NCBI RefSeq assembly: GCF_964204645.1
Contig: NC_134026.1
Location: forward strand, 7,254,001 to 7,318,000
Reading direction: 5' to 3'
DNA length: 64,000 bases
Source of the DNA: Tubulanus polymorphus
Lineage: Eukaryota > Nemertea > Palaeonemertea > Tubulaniformes > Tubulanidae
A model generated the notes under the pieces. It was not told the origin of the DNA. It searched no databases and worked only from the letters and a program-made list of their open reading frames with translations. Positions within the stretch are counted from its first letter, which is position 1, and each line of letters opens with the position of its first letter. Below, one piece after another: positions 46,201 through 55,667 of this stretch. Made by a program: the position numbers and the translations under genes.

Positions 46201-49200
46201 GGAGTTCCGATATCGACTTCTTTGGGATTTTCGCCTCCGAGAATCATCCAAAAAGCACAAACTGGAAAAAAATAGGAAAACCTTATCGTTATAGCCGGTC
46301 GTTACAGCGAACTTCGGGCACCAGAAAATCTATTTTTTCAATTCACTCACCGTAAGGAATGTAGAATACCAAATATAAGAATGCAAACTTCACAATATCA
46401 CCGAACATACTTCCTACTATTACGATGAAGGGACCTGAAAATAATACAAACAATTTAAAACTAGTCGATTCGGAAGTTTAAACCCGTGAAATCGGATCGA
46501 ATCAAGTAATTTCGTAGCTGGTTCTTCCAATTTACAGTTAGATATGCGCACTCAGGCACACGCTTATGACACAGTTCCTGATTGGCTGGCAATGTGAACA
46601 AATTCTGCTTCATTCTCAATGCACATTGGTCAATTTCGAGCAAAGGCTGACTATGTAACAGCTTCAGTGCTGACCTACGAGTATATTCGCAGGGGCAATA
46701 GGGGGCAGCACTGTATGAAGACAGTGGCAGTAATCGCGTTTAGTACTTACCTAATGATGAAAAGGCTCGAGCGTTTTTCATCAATCTCAACCACAACATT
46801 ATAATATTAACAGCGTTGATCCTATTGTGCCATAAAGCGAGGAGATGATTGTGGTTAGCAACGTCCACAAAATGAGTGACAAGCACGACGATAATCAGGA
46901 AATAACATAACCAATCAAATATATTCCTGTAACGTAGAGAAAAAAATAAGTTTGTCAGTTATGATATGATATGATTTATTTTCAAGTAAAATTTTTGGAA
47001 AAATTAATGAATAAGGAAATGCATTAAAGATGATGTAATAATATTAAATGAGGGACTGCTTTGAAGCAACATTTAGCTTATACAAGAAAGCAGCCCTAGA
47101 AAAGAGGAAAAAATATAGACAAGATGAAAATAAAGAGAAGAAAAACGACATAATACGGATATAATAACGACATACATATCCATACATATACATAACACAT
47201 ACACATACATATACACATACAACCATACTTCTATTCTAAGTTAAAATCGTCGGTTAAATTCGAAATTCAAATAGACTTAGATAAATGGAATAAAAACTCA
47301 ATATAAGCTATGAAAGTAGGAAACAAAAATAAGCAAGGATAAACTTGATTTTGTTCCAAATCTCAGTTGCTCGGGACAATCGCAGTGGTAAGAATTCGCC
47401 AGATTCGAGTCAAAATTCATATCTCAGTTCCAGAGTTGTCGCAAGTTTGACTAGGGTTTAAATTAGTTCATATTTTCGATGCTCTAACTTTGGAGTCAAA
47501 TTCTAGTGAGAACTGTGGAACTGGATCCTAAACATGAATTGCGGCTGTGTAGAGTTGTGAAGTTGATTCCCGGTGTTTTTGTGAATGAATGAAATTGCCA
47601 ATAGGCCCTAAAAATCATGGTCAAAATCTTACCAGAAATCGTTGAAATATTGCGGTTTTAATTTGTCCATATCTTCTTTCTCGAGATTTAGGAACATTTT
47701 CTCTTCGGGCCATTGTGGATGACAGTATTCCTCATCGCGCGCGATTTCTTTCAATCTCCAACGTTTCCATTTCTACAACAAATAAATTACAAACAAACCT
47801 GATATTCATTGTTTTGTGTGGAGGCTCCACAGTTCGTTTTACAGTTTTCAGTTAGAACTTGATTTTCAATTACGAACATTTGAAAAGACTTTGGAGTTTG
47901 ACTCCTTGGAGTTAAAAAAATGCAAATGAACTGATTCTAGCTCATAGAGGCAAATTGAACGTGTGGAACTCGATCCAGAATTGTGGAACTGTATCTTGGG
48001 TGTGGTTTGGAACATCATCTAGGGGTTTGGACCTGTGTCCTAGGATGTGGAACTGTATCCGCGGGTTCGGAACTGCGTCCTTGGATGTGGAAATGGATCC
48101 ATGTGAAGCCGACTATAAAGAACTTACCTCATGAGCTACTTTTGATTTCCTGATTTCTAGAATCTCCATTACAACCTGATGAAGTGTCATCAATGATGCA
48201 GTACACTGAAAATATCATTACAAAATATTGTCAGTATTCAATATTCTCCATATAGTGCCGAGTTAAATTTGACTGAAGGTAAAATGTGTTCATTTTGAAT
48301 CTGGAGTCAAATTCAAACCTAGGGATCGGTGGAACTAGATCCAGAAATAAGACCTCAAATTTCAATAATCAGATAGTAACGAATACTTACCAGAACTACA
48401 ACCCTCCAGGCGTCATATGGAAATTTATAAGTATGTTTTATTCTCCAATCTTCAATCGTAGCCAAACACGTCCATAGTATAATAAATACTAGATTATATA
48501 TCAGATTATACCAGGCTCCAAACCTACAAATAACCCAGCATAGATTTGTATATATTGAAACTTTATTCATATTTGTTACAGATTAGTGCGTTTTTCAATG
48601 AATTGTTTTCAGTATACATCAGAAAAAAACACGTAGATTCAATAACGTGATTGATGAAAACAATTAGTTAAATCAATATCAAAATGATCCAACTAGAAAG
48701 AACTCGTGTAAGTTGTCATCACATAATCATTACTCAAGCCATCTACAGTTTTGAGTTGTCATTTTGCTGATTTACCAATACATATGATCATCATAACTAT
48801 GACGAGTGATCCTAATCATTTACTCCAAGGATGACTTCAGCAAGGTTTATAGTGATTGTGTATTATCCACTGTACCACAGTGAAAGGAGAGTGACATGTA
48901 CAACAGTGAAAGAAGAGTGACATATACCACAGTGAAAGGAGAGTGACATGTACCTACTACAGTGAAAGGAGAGTGTATCATAAACAAACACGATCTCACG
49001 ACACTGAAAACAAACCTTCCAAACTGATTCCATTTTCGTTCTAAAAGTCTCACGAATACCGGGTGTAAAATGAGGTCATGTCGGCGTTTATTTACGCACA
49101 TTTTTAACTGTAAATTAAATATTGTGTTAGAGAAGTAAAGAAGGATTAGATGCTGATGATCACAGCCCAGGTTCCAAGAACAGAACCGCACAAACCAAAA

Positions 49201-52200
49201 CCCAGAGGCTAAATTTAATCAACAAAGTGTCAGTTATTAACCAAAGGCTACTGTCTCGATCATCCTCCCTCGGCAGGGATGTACATGCGAAACGGTGCTA
49301 ATCAGGCAGGGTTTCGCGTAGTGGCAGAGCATCGCGAGGCCATCAGCTTTCGATCCCCAACGAGCAAGGATGAACAGTCAGTCATGAGCAAAACTTGTTA
49401 TCAGTTAACTTAAGAACAAAGCATAAAACTGTCGACAAGAAAAGCTTCTCCATTTGATCAAAGTTAGATGAGTTGGGTTATAAAATCAGTGGTTATAGAG
49501 TATATAGAGCGGGTGGTTATTGTTGGGGGGTACATACTTGCCGAATTGACACCATTTACGATCAATTAATCTTTGAACTGAAGTGTGGGTGACAAGATCA
49601 AACTGTTTATGGGCAACTATTACTTCCAACTAAAATAACATTAACAGGAGAATAAAATATCAACTAGAAATAATAGAACTCGAAAATAATGAGCAAATTC
49701 TAATAATGAATTCTTGTCTTGTTCTTATCTATGAAAAGGTTGGTTCCCCTCAACCCGCTGAGCTCCACTCAAGGTAGCCCTCAACCCACTCATCAGCTCC
49801 CCTCAGGGCACCCTAAATCCTCTGAGCTCCACTCGGGGCACCCCTCAACCGACTCAGCTCCACTCAGGGCAACCCTCAACTCCACTCAGTGCACCCTCAC
49901 CCGCTGAGCACCACTCAGGGCTGCTTACAGTATTATTCTCAGCAGGTTTCTACGTTTTACTCACCGTTGTTTGTGAAGCATTGTCTTCTGAATTTCCAGT
50001 ATCAGCTACAAAATTAAACGAATATCAAACATAAGAGATTTTTAAATGAATGGTTTGAGATTTTGAAGAAATTGATATTAATTCTTGAAAGTAATGTGGA
50101 TGTTGTGGATGAAACGAGTGGAATGGGATTTTACTTACAGTTGATTTCGTGTTCTAGTTTATTAAGGAAGAAATACTGTTTTCTGTTTGCGCGGTCTGTG
50201 ATGTGAAACTGATCCAGAGCTTCTTTAGCCTTTAACATAAAACAATTACTAAATCATTTTAAAGAAATAAAACATTCCCTAAAAAGAAATTGTTTGTTAC
50301 TTAAAAATTTGATATATTCTTCCATTGATTAGAGGCGATTGACACTTTCTATCCGACCCCGATTGAAAATTTGGGCAGTACACAATTAAAGACAAGAGGT
50401 TTAAGTACAAGGCTGAGTCAAGAGCAGTTCATGGAAGGGTAGTCATAACAAAGCGCTGCTCTGAGAAGATAAGACACTGACGGTGTACGCATATTCCTAA
50501 AATCATGGTTTCAAGAAATAGAGAACGAAATATTCCTACCACTGGCGCCATCTTTGTAATCATCCAAACAATCGCTCGCTGGCCGGTAGAATCAACACCG
50601 TCAGCAGGAGCTCCCATTTCTAATAGTAACCTCGCTGTTTCACTACGATCTACAAAAATAAAATAATTCATACGTACATGTCCTAGCTCTACAGTTCTGG
50701 ATCCAGATCGACTTTTGAATCAAATCTTTTAAGCATTAAAACTGTGGAACTGGACCCATTAGTTACCGTTTGGGGTTTAAAAACCTACCTAATTCAGCGG
50801 CCACATGGACCGGCGTTCGGTTTTTGTAATCGACCACCTTTTTATATTCGCAATCGAGTTTGATTAACATCTTCAACGAATGACAAGCATCATTTCTAGC
50901 CGCAAAATGAACGGGAGTTTGATTTTCACCTTTCGTTCGAGCTTCTTTATTCGCTGTAAACAAAATATCAGAAATGTCCTCACGTTTCATCCGTAAATTG
51001 ATAACTGAAAACTTTAAACATTGAACTACCTACATAAAATGAACTAGATGAAATGAAGTTTATCTTGAATCTCAATTTGTCAAGGCCCGGTAACTAGATG
51101 ATAAACTCAGTGTGTTGGCAGGTCACATACGTATAATCAAAAGTAAGACTTTTTGAAATACCTGATAAATTAACTTAATCTGGTTCCACAATCGGGTTAG
51201 ATTTAAATCCGTTGAGTTAAAATCAGTTCATTTTCAATGTTTTAACTGTAGACTCAAATGTTAACCAAGAACTGGTAGAACTGGAAACAGGTTTTTCTAG
51301 AAATATCAGGACCCAGTTCGGTTATGTTTGATTTTAGTCAAATTTTATCTGCCGAACTGTGGAACCGGATCGTGAATAAATTGGGGAAGTGGATAGTGGA
51401 TTGAGATGCGAAATTATACATACCTCCATTTTCGATGAGGAATTTACACATTTCTGGGTAATCTACAGCAGCCGCGACGTGAAGAGGAGTTCGGTCGTAC
51501 GTATCACATATATTTACATCAGCTCCATTCTCTATCAGAAACTTAGCTACATCCGGGTGCCACGCCCGAGCTACCTGTAAAAATGCATCAATTGTGTAAT
51601 GTATGATCGTGTATAATCATGATGTAATAGTAACCATCACATCATCAATTCAGGACACAATAGCTATTACGTGTTATAGGGAGAAGCGTTAATCATCAAA
51701 GATCAAATAGGGTTTTTGATGATGTCATAGGGGGATGTATGGAGGCAACCATCTCTTCAGGAAGGGTTTTTGATGATGTCATAGGGGGATATATGGAAGC
51801 AACCATCTCTTCAGGAAGGGTCTATAGGTGACTAAGCAATTTGATGACATCATAGGGGGATCTCATGCAGTCATCTTTTCCACAACAGATAAATCCACTG
51901 ATTGACTGATGTCATAGGTGGATTGATGGATTAATAATGAGTGAGTGATGTCATAGGGGGATAGATGGAGTAATGAGTGATGTCATAGGTGGATCGATGG
52001 ATTAATAATGAGTGAGTGATGTCATAGCCAGGGGGATAGATGGGGTAATGAGCGATGTCATAGGTGGATTGATGGAGTAATGAGTGACTGATGTCATAGG
52101 GGGATAGATGGAGTAATGAACGATGTCATAGGGGGAATAGTCTCGATGTGCGTACCTCATGGAAGATAGTCTGTCCGTATTTATCACAACAATCGAGTCG

Positions 52201-55200
52201 CGCTCCGTTTCTGAACAACGAATAAACGAATTCTAAATCGAGTCGTTCGGTCATGTCGAACGTCGCTCCTAGACGAGCGAAATACTGCAACAATGTACGG
52301 TTACTAGCGACGATCATCTGGTGAGTCGTATCCTTGACGGACGGACTGAAATCATCCTCCAGTTCGCTGAGTCCGACTCCACCAGTGTTGGAACGGTTTA
52401 AACCTTTCTCTTCGACTAAAAGTAAAAACATTCGAAAATCATAATTCTGATGAGGGTTGGTCGGACAGTCAGCGTTAGTTTTGCTGGAATCATTTATATT
52501 AAGTTGTTTTAGATTTTTTTAATCATTAAAACGGATTTAAAAGCATTTATCAAAATATTCTACTGTACGTTACCGGTTTGAAATTTCTAACAAAGTTTGC
52601 TCAAATTTCGATAAAATCACAGCCAAACTTTCATCTAAATCTACTGATTTGAAACCGATGCTTTTTAGTTGGTCATTGATTTCAGAAACTGTCAAAATTC
52701 TACTGATTTCAAGGTAAATTATACGTGGGACTTGTGTTATTCAAACATATCGGTTGAATTGTTACATATCTAGACTATCAATTTGCATTAAGTTATCGAA
52801 TATAATACGTAGCTACATTTGATGACTAGGATTCATTCCAATAAATCTTTTCCGACTTTTCTCAAGTAAAACCGAGTTCGTTGGGCCCAGTTCCACGGTA
52901 CTAAGAATTTTACTCTGTTACTAACGACTATGAAACTGGGACCACGGTTGTCCATTCAACTTTACATTTTATTCACAATGAATTGAAATGCCATGAGTTG
53001 GAAGTTAAAAATCATGCCCCAGGTATTCGAATGAAAACCTTGTCATCAATATAGAGTCATTTCAGGGGTGAAATAGTGATATATATATATATATATATTT
53101 CATTAAAGAAGCACACAACACTCTGTATCTATACAGTTAGCAATACGCAGTGAAATTTAACTAAATTAATCAAAGCAGATTTTGATGATGATATCATTTC
53201 TTCCGGGAAGTGATGCGGAATACTTACGTTCAGTATCTTCAAAAAATGTGAAAAAATTAATGAAATAAATATACAAACAATAAGATTGAGAATATACATA
53301 GAGCATACCTCTTCTATCCCGATTAAGATGATTATAATCTGGTATTATAAATCATTATTTAAAAAAAAAAGACATTTAAAGCAAATTATAGATTAAATCA
53401 TTTATTAAAAGCCATGCAATCAATCATTTAGGCCCCAATAGCCGCAATAGATTAAACTCCTTCCCTTAATCATCAGGGTCCAGTTCCACAGTTCTGAGTT
53501 AAGATTTGACTCTGGGTTAAAACATTGAAAATGAACTAACTTTAACTCAGAGTTAACTCTAACTCACAACTGTGGAACTGGGACCTGCCAGTTATATAGT
53601 GGATGGTGTAATTTGACTTCATTTTCAATTTAGTCCGACTCTTCAGTCAATTCTGAACTCGCAACAGTGGAACTGGATCCTGAATTAATTATCAAGGTTT
53701 TGGGACGCAGAAAATCAAGTTTTTTATATATTCATATTGTGTATCATTGAAAGCTGGTGGTTGGTTTTATTTCTCCTACCAGTTAGAATACCCGGACCAA
53801 CACTTGAAATATAACCAGTTGGTTGAGATGATTTTAGGAAATCTAATCCTATTTCAACTAAAATAAAAACTTCTACAGTCAAGACGAGGTATATTTCATG
53901 GATACTAAAAGACAAAGTTCATTTCAATGCAGACAGTATAAACATCGGGGGCTGAAGAGCTTTAAAAATCTGCTAAACTGAATAAGAAGCACGTGATTCT
54001 ATAAACTAATTCAATTAAGAAACTACTGATTGATAGTCGTTCACATTTTCTCTAGTCAAACTAATGGTCCCAGCATTGTAAAAAGTTGGTTTAAGAGCCA
54101 AACCAGTGGATAACTGATATATACAGGACCCAGTTCCACAGATTAGAGCATGGTGGTATAAACTAGTTTATACACTCATGGTTGGAAAAAACATTAGTCG
54201 ACAAAATGGGTCACATTTTAATTCAGACCTGTGGAACTGGGTCCGGCTGATGGCCAACTTTAAACTTTTGGGCAACTGGTCCCCGGTGCAATTTCTAATA
54301 ATTTTCTTGCTATACATTTCTGTCTCGTTTTTTTGATAAGCATTAATAACCCAAACCCGTATACTACAACACAAACTCCTCCTCCACCAATTCGTTACTA
54401 AATGAAATTAGCCCTGAACTATGTACAGATGTTGGACTAAGTTTTTCTAATGCTAATTGAAGAAAAACAGACATATCAAAGCATTAAAATAAAACTAAAA
54501 GCATCAGACCTGTATTAAATGCACCCACAACACGCTAGGCCTATCACTTTTATATCAGGGATATTTCCTTTCATTTCACGTGAAAGCAAATTTCAATTAT
54601 GAATAAATCATTTTACCTTTTCGTTTGATGATACGTTTATTAGTCGCATACTCCATCCAACGCGAAGCGCCTTGTTTAACATTGCTGATCAAATTCAACG
54701 CATTTCTAGTTGGAAAATCGATCAAATTCAGTTTCCTGGAAAGCAAACAACTTAGAATCAGAACATCGAAAAAACCTGGGGCCGGTTGCTCAAAAGTTGG
54801 TTAAGAGTAACCAGTGGATAGTTGATGGTGACAATTGAAATTTCATTGTTACTATGGTATTTAACGGCCGGTTATCTTTAACCAACTTTTTAGCAACTGG
54901 CCCCTGGTTCCATTTTTTATTTGATGCACAAGCTTTCACTACTAATGTAGAAACCTGATGAAGCTGCTATACATCAGTAGCGAATAGAATAGTAAACCTA
55001 TATAATACTACTTGTCTCGTCGTATTTATTCTACACCCATTTAATGTACGGTTCCTCTACAAGGTTTAAACGGGTTAAGTTTGAATTCTCGTCCTCATTC
55101 AAATCCTGTAGTGACCATTAAGCAAATGAGCTGCAAATTTGAGACTATCTTTTATTGTGAAATTGCAGTATTAGAATCGATATCAAGATCTATCCAACCA

Positions 55201-55663
55201 GAGAAAAACAACTCAGGGTCCAGTTTCACGAAAAAGTTTAAGCCTAAAACGGTTAAGTTTGAATTGTTGTCCTCATTGAAAACATGAAGTAACCAATGGC
55301 AATTACACCAAAAATTTGAGTTTAACTTTTTCGTGAAACCGGCCCAGGTAACGATCTAAGTCAGTAACCAGTCTGGAATACGTGGTTTCCATGCGATTAT
55401 AGAAGTGCAAACCGCCAATAATGAAGTCACTGATAAATTTGAACCAGGACTGATTCTAACGCGGGTTAATAGTTAAAACCAGCCACACAGATTGCAAATG
55501 GAACTTACTTTTTATTATTGATTTTATCATCTGTATCTCCGCTGGCTGCTGGGATTTCTTTGACGTAAGCCGGGTTTTCATAGTGTAACGATTCATCCGT
55601 CGACATCGGTCCAACCCGATGTCTTTTATGTGACTTCTTCGGATGATCGGAAGAATGATTCAT
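41295..55663 (-). CDS. TRP cation channel, TRPA/pyrexia-like, 20 constitutive exons plus one alternative pair
   Basis: A tetrameric six-helix cation channel of the ankyrin-TRP group, in the plasma membrane, likely sensory. I joined these minus-strand exons by splice signals and phase: 55509-55667, 54617-54735, 52156-52415, 51424-51574, 50789-50953, 50540-50649, 50139-50229, 49965-50005, (49538-49629 or 49016-49107), 48391-48523, 48128-48205, 47633-47772, 46751-46926, 46351-46434, 46101-46261, 45631-45746, 45230-45434, 43204-43275, 42612-42801, 41624-41839, 41295-41464. The sum is 2925 bases, 974 residues plus stop, with every phase matching. Domains: acidic/basic N-tail (1-90), about five ankyrin repeats (135-320), linker (320-395), S1-S6 (396-690) with a pore LTLVDEYQYN, then a C-tail with a coiled coil (785-846) and a Pro/Ser/Ala-rich end. 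The start ATG lies 4 bases inside its exon, so a 5' UTR exon lies upstream. The subfamily is inferred from LDQFH-TDRANRKQYFFLN, the CHPQWPEE segment in S2-S3 and FRLTLVDEY. Confidence 0.88.
41965..42090 (-). repeat. Dispersed repeat family G, copy 3 (intronic, reverse)
   Basis: In reverse complement it shows the same phrase order as 17880-18000 (TACAGAT..., then TTTGCTCCCGGCAGGT, GGTGGGTTTGTAAGGGACA). Confidence 0.55.
42245..42415. mobile_element. MITE family A copy in TRP intron
   Basis: From GGTCCCACAGTTCTGAGTTT to CGAGAACTGTGGAACTGGA, with TGACTCTAGAGT and AAATGAACTAATTTCAACT in the middle. The 115-codon plus-strand open frame (42102-42449) that spans it is a repeat product. Confidence 0.6.
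45230..45434 (-). CDS. TRP gene: post-S6 exon
   Basis: It encodes RVYDNANANAIMQKAITILN, the helix continuing S6 in place of a classic TRP box, followed by a linker with two cysteines (TECAPECLYY) and an acidic run DDDLSTDGEDE. Enters in phase 2 and leaves in phase 0. Confidence 0.85.
45631..48523 (-). CDS. TRP gene: transmembrane exons S1-S6
   Basis: Seven exons (48391-48523, 48128-48205, 47633-47772, 46751-46926, 46351-46434, 46101-46261, 45631-45746). S1 is FGAWYNLIYNLVFIILWTCL. S2 starts DAWRVVVLCTASLMTLHQVV. A long charged S2-S3 loop contains CHPQWPEEKMFL. S3 is FDWLCYFLIIVVLVTHFVDV. S4 is INAVNIIMLWLRLMKNARAF, with only weak positive charge as usual for TRP. S5 starts at PFIVIVGSMFGDIVKFAF. 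The pore is FNALLFTMFRLTLVDEYQYN, with acidic D-E after the helix giving a cation-selective mouth. S6 is LVGTWLAVSAIICLNLFIAL, then MSDTFQR. Confidence 0.92.
47937..48110. repeat. Array of MITE family A terminal motif in TRP intron
   Basis: Copies of GGATGTGGAACTGTATCC-type units, six or seven of ~20-26 bases, diverged. They follow a family A body at about 47825-47990. Confidence 0.65.
48868..48978. repeat. Minisatellite next to alternative exon J
   Basis: Four copies of TACCACAGTGAAAGGAGAGTGACATG, about 26 bases, in the intron just downstream (in transcript sense) of exon 49016-49107. Purine-rich GAAAGGAGAG blocks resemble splicing enhancers, but the transcript carries the complementary strand. 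Confidence 0.85.
49016..49107 (-). CDS. TRP gene: alternative pre-S1 exon, version J
   Basis: 92 bases, phase 0 in and phase 2 out, with acceptor TTAATTTACAG and donor GTTTGT (weaker than version I's). It encodes LKMCVNKRRHDLILHPVFVR followed by LLERKWNQFGR. Version J is more basic in its first third (NKRRH against AHKQF) and has HPVFV where version I has HTSVQ. The 430-base intron between I and J contains a tRNA-like repeat (49255-49400). Confidence 0.88.
49255..49400 (+). mobile_element. tRNA-like SINE remnant between the alternative exons
   Basis: GCGTAGTGGCAGAGCATCGC (A-box-like) is followed about 18 bases later by CAGCTTTCGATCCCCAACGAG (B-box-like). No anticodon arm can be drawn, so it is not a working tRNA. 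It sits in the 430-base intron separating exons I and J. Confidence 0.45.
49538..49629 (-). CDS. TRP gene: alternative pre-S1 exon, version I
   Basis: 92 bases, phase 0 in and phase 2 out, with acceptor TTATTTTAG and donor GTATGT. It encodes LEVIVAHKQFDLVTHTSVQR followed by LIDRKWCQFGK, the helical segment joining the ankyrin part to S1. It is a homologue of 49016-49107: same length, same phases, 13 of 31 residues identical, including the RKW-QFG end. Using both exons would break the frame, so one or the other must be chosen. A CTGAGCTCCACTCAGGG minisatellite lies in the intron just upstream. Confidence 0.88.
49738..49925. repeat. Minisatellite upstream of alternative exon I
   Basis: Six to seven irregular copies of CTCAACCCGCTGAGCTCCAC followed by TCAGGGCACC, about 26-30 bases, within the intron between exons 49965-50005 and 49538-49629. 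CTGAGC-CACTCAG makes each unit partly self-complementary. Confidence 0.85.
49965..50229 (-). CDS. TRP gene: linker exons after the ankyrin repeats
   Basis: Exon 50139-50229 encodes AKEALDQFHITDRANRKQYF then FLNKLEHEIN, a segment typical of pyrexia-type TRPA linkers. Exon 49965-50005 (41 bases) encodes SDTGNSEDNASQTT, short and hydrophilic, ending in phase 0 where either of the two alternative exons can join. If it were skipped, the phase after 50139-50229 (1) would not fit the next exon. Confidence 0.8.
50540..52415 (-). CDS. TRP gene: ankyrin-repeat exons
   Basis: Four exons (52156-52415, 51424-51574, 50789-50953, 50540-50649) encode the ankyrin region. Clear repeat signatures are NGARLDCCDKYGQTIFHE, ENGADVNICDTYDRTPLHVA, the following MCKFLIENGANKEAR, GENQTPVHFAARNDACHSL, YKNRTPVHVAAELG and ARLLLEMGAPADGVDSTGQR. 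Exon borders fall near repeat borders. The last exon ends at ITKMAPV. Confidence 0.9.
51705..52142. repeat. Minisatellite GATGTCATAGGGGGAT in TRP intron
   Basis: More than ten copies of TGATGTCATAGGGGGATAGA then TGGAGTAATGAG..., of variable length 30-70 bases, fill most of the intron between 51574 and 52156. The end of the array is only about 14 bases from the donor of exon 52156-52415. Confidence 0.88.
53228..53236 (-). CDS. Candidate 9-nt cassette microexon of the TRP gene
   Basis: On the minus strand ATACTGAAC is bounded by a pyrimidine-rich acceptor (CACATTTTTTGAAG) and a full donor GTAAGTA. It lies between the exons at 54617-54735 (ending in phase 1) and 52156-52415 (starting in phase 1), so inclusion keeps the frame. 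It would change one junction codon and add three residues (V to D-T-E-L), just before the ankyrin region. Microexons of this size are known in neuronal genes of many animals; its use here is inference. Confidence 0.35.
53474..53587. mobile_element. MITE family A, best-preserved palindromic copy
   Basis: The left half CAGGGTCCAGTTCCACAGTT ... is nearly the reverse complement of the right half ... AACTGTGGAACTGGGACCTG. Internal blocks TTTGACTCTGGGTTAAAACA and TTTAACTCAGAGTTAACTCT also pair. About 114 bases in all, no coding frame. At least 15 recognisable relatives lie across the window, many in TRP introns. Confidence 0.8.
54775..54907. mobile_element. MITE family B (GGGGCCGGTTGCTCAAAAGTTGG)
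   Basis: The left end is CCTGGGGCCGGTTGCTCAAA; the right end in reverse complement is CCAGGGGCCAGTTGCTAAAA. Both continue into AGTTGGTTAA(G/A)GATAACC. About 133 bases, palindromic, intronic. Remnants lie near 29450-29530, 54085-54115 and 58430-58470. Confidence 0.75.
55216..55346. mobile_element. MITE family C (CCGGTTTCACGAAAAAGTT)
   Basis: The left end is GGGTCCAGTTTCACGAAAAA; the right end in reverse complement is TGGGCCGGTTTCACGAAAAA. Intronic, about 131 bases. A fragment lies at about 55065-55135 and a diverged copy near 30478-30580. Confidence 0.72.
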
Positions 55664-55667
55664 TTTC
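55509..55667 (-). CDS. TRP gene: first coding exon
   Basis: Acceptor TTTGTTGCAG, then GAAA and the ATG at 55661-55663. The donor is GTAAGT. It encodes a hydrophilic, His/Lys-rich N-terminus (MNHSSDHPKKSHKRHR...) with a possible YENPAYV motif near residue 28. The next exon, 54617-54735, encodes LIDFPTRNALNLISNVKQGA followed by RWMEYATNKRIIKRK. Confidence 0.75.

Noticed and set aside
49255-49400. Functional tRNA between the alternative TRP exons
   Set aside because: A and B boxes are too close and no anticodon stem forms; treated as a SINE remnant.
53300-53325. A second TRP microexon (AAGAG before GTATGC)
   Set aside because: Five bases would break the frame and the acceptor is poor.
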